A model generated the notes under the pieces. It worked only from the letters and a program-made list of their open reading frames with translations, had not been told where the DNA came from and searched no databases. Shown here one piece after another: positions 62,609 to 64,000 of a DNA stretch of 64,000 nt (position 1 is its first letter; each line of letters begins with the position of its first letter). The translations under genes and the position numbers were made by a program. Source of the stretch: Methyloligella sp. (GTDB lineage Bacteria > Pseudomonadota > Alphaproteobacteria > Rhizobiales > HXMU1428-3); NCBI GenBank assembly GCA_021604645.1, contig BQJJ01000011.1, positions 1-64,000 of the forward strand. Reading direction: 5' to 3'.

Positions 62609-64000
62609 ATGGAAAGAAAAGAAAAAGTGGCTCATTCTCAGTTTGAACTTTTAAAGACCAGAAGGTTTCTTCCTCTATTCATAACCCAAGCCTTAGGCGC
62701 GTTTAATGATAATGGTTTTAAAAACGCTCTCGTTATCCTTGTCACTTATAAATTAGCTGAAGCACAAGGTTTAAACGGCCCTCTATTTATAACCATTGCT
62801 GCTGGTTTATTTATTTTACCCTTTTTTCTTTTCTCAGCCACAGCCGGACAACTCGCTGATAAATTTGAAAAAACCAAACTCATCCATAAAATCAAATTTG
62901 CCGAAATCATTTTAATGCTACTCGCCATAGCTAGTTTCTATTTCGAGTCAGTCACACTTGGCCTCATAGTCCTCTTTTTACTTGGAACTCAATCTACCTT
63001 CTTCGGTCCCATTAAATACGGCATCTTACCTCAGCACTTAACTGAAGATGAACTTATTGGCGGCAATGGCTTAATCGAGACAGGAACCTTTCTTTCAATT
63101 TTGCTAGGCACACTCTTTGGTGGCATCCTCATCCTAATGGATAACGGTCTTATCTATGTTTCCATTGCACTACTATCACTCTCAATTGCTGGCTTTATAG
63201 CAAGCCTCTATATCCCAAAAGCCGAAGCCCCCTCACCAAACCTAAAAATCAATCCGAACTTTTTAGCTGAAACCATGAACATAATGCGCATGGCCAGCAA
63301 AGATCGAAATGTATTTTTATCTATTTTAGGCATCTCATGGTTCTGGTTTGTCGGAACCATTTTCCTCACCCAATTCCCAACCTTTGCCAAAGAAAGTTTT
63401 TTTGCAAATGAACAAGTGACCAACCTCTTTATCGCAACCTTTACAGTCGGCATCATGGTTGGTTCACTTATGTGTAACAAATTATTAAAAGGAAAAATCA
63501 CAGCCAAATACGTCCCCCTTGCTGCAATAGCAATCACCATTGCAAGTTTAGGGCTTGTTGGCCTCACTTCCTCCCTCACCATTCCACAACCAGCTGAAGG
63601 TACGCTCTATAATGTAACGGAGTTTCTAGAAATATCCGGAGCCTCCCTAGTTCTTTTATCCCTTTTTATGATCGCCGTATTTGGTGGTATCTACGCTGTT
63701 CCTCTATTTGCTATGGTCCAACATTTAAGTGATCCAAAAGAACTCTCACGCACAATCGCTGGCAATAATATTATCAACGCAGTCTTCATGGTCTGCGCTT
63801 CACTCCTTGCTATTCTCATGATTAGCTATGGATATGGCATACTTGCAATCTTTACAACTGTGGCCATTTTAAATGCCTTTGTCGCGTTATATATTTGTAA
63901 ATTGCTGCCACAAGAGTTAGTAAAATCAATCGGCCGTTTTATCTTTCGCTCGCTCTATCGGGTCGAAGTAAAGGGTATGGAAAATTATGAAAAAGTCGGC
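62609..64000 (+). CDS. LplT/Aas-type MFS transporter fused to acyltransferase (partial)
   Basis: The frame starts at ATG 62609 and is open to the window end (464 codons). It begins with a major-facilitator transporter of the lysophospholipid transporter type: FITQALGAFNDNGFKNALVIL, GQLADKFEKTKLI, FFGPIKYGILPQHL and LVLLSLFMIAVFGGIYAVPL. The last part (CKLLPQELVKSIGRFIFRSLYRVEVKGMENYE) is the start of a PlsC-like acyltransferase domain, as in transporter-Aas fusions that re-acylate lysophospholipids in the inner membrane. An acyl-ACP ligase domain may follow beyond the window. Confidence 0.88.
   Translation, partial: MERKEKVAHSQFELLKTRRFLPLFITQALGAFNDNGFKNALVILVTYKLAEAQGLNGPLFITIAAGLFILPFFLFSATAGQLADKFEKTKLIHKIKFAEIILMLLAIASFYFESVTLGLIVLFLLGTQSTFFGPIKYGILPQHLTEDELIGGNGLIETGTFLSILLGTLFGGILILMDNGLIYVSIALLSLSIAGFIASLYIPKAEAPSPNLKINPNFLAETMNIMRMASKDRNVFLSILGISWFWFVGTIFLTQFPTFAKESFFANEQVTNLFIATFTVGIMVGSLMCNKLLKGKITAKYVPLAAIAITIASLGLVGLTSSLTIPQPAEGTLYNVTEFLEISGASLVLLSLFMIAVFGGIYAVPLFAMVQHLSDPKELSRTIAGNNIINAVFMVCASLLAILMISYGYGILAIFTTVAILNAFVALYICKLLPQELVKSIGRFIFRSLYRVEVKGMENYEKVG

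Overview
The window reads as a chromosomal segment of an alphaproteobacterium, most likely of the Rhizobiales/Hyphomicrobiales. Three things point there: neighbourhoods typical of that order (ffh-rpsP-rimM; aminotransferase-ftsK-lolA-xth followed by a cyclic-nucleotide-binding protein, a response regulator and an L,D-transpeptidase; fur-rimI-tsaB-nfu; thioredoxin/TPR-LON-Trm112), a 1.6-thousand-residue NAD-glutamate dehydrogenase, and AT-rich DNA (about 40% GC by eye). I do not name a genus. Nearly everything is chromosomal housekeeping. I see no prophage, no intact transposase, no CRISPR array and no plasmid genes.

Layout. 0-3.7 kb: tRNA-Gln, small alphaproteobacterial proteins, a LysE exporter and a group III truncated haemoglobin. 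3.7-10.5 kb: a methionine-cycle operon (ArsR-methyltransferase fusion regulator with a palindromic operator, metF, arsH, and MetH split into two genes). 10.5-14.4 kb: a formaldehyde-detoxification protein, then ffh-rpsP-rimM. 14.6-19.7 kb: an exported cysteine-containing protein, speD-speE, and a 974-residue protein of unknown function divergent from a P-loop GTPase-like gene. 21-30.6 kb: aminotransferase, ftsK, lolA, a structured ncRNA candidate (possibly 6S RNA), exonuclease III, signalling proteins, L,D-transpeptidase, OsmC. 30.8-37.3 kb: PLP-homeostasis protein, acyltransferase, Fur/Mur, RimI, TsaB, Nfu, universal stress protein. 37.6-47 kb: NAD-GDH, two TPM-domain proteins, LemA and an exported arginine-rich 23-residue-repeat protein. 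47-53.7 kb: a 2-hydroxyacid dehydrogenase, a GGDEF protein, a VanX-like dipeptidase and a caspase-like protease (both with SH3 domains), tRNA-Gly. 53.9-64 kb: thioredoxin/TPR, LON, Trm112, rplS with an unusual C-terminal domain, GNAT, leuC, TetR, a secreted trypsin-like protease, ilvA and the start of an LplT/Aas-type transporter-acyltransferase that runs off the end.

The most unusual content is between the genes. About ten spacers carry copies of a mosaic repeat family built from three modules. Module A is roughly 110-130 bp and has three successive hairpins whose stems differ between copies but stay paired. Module B is a short GGTTGC/GCAACC or GGATGC/GCATCT hairpin with a purine-rich tail. 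Module C is a 42-47 bp insert bounded by GATCAGC/GCTGATC. B is found inside the loops of other B copies and inside A; C is found inside the second hairpin of A. Every copy I found lies in the same strand orientation, whatever the direction of the flanking genes. B tails often lie just upstream of start codons (metF, metH part 2, ffh, the gene at 14627, the YciI gene), where they could shape ribosome binding. Copies of A also sit at both ends of the 42 kb that separates rimM from rplS; trmD, usually between these two genes, is absent from the window.

All functional calls rest on reading the sequence and recalling protein families; no database search was run.
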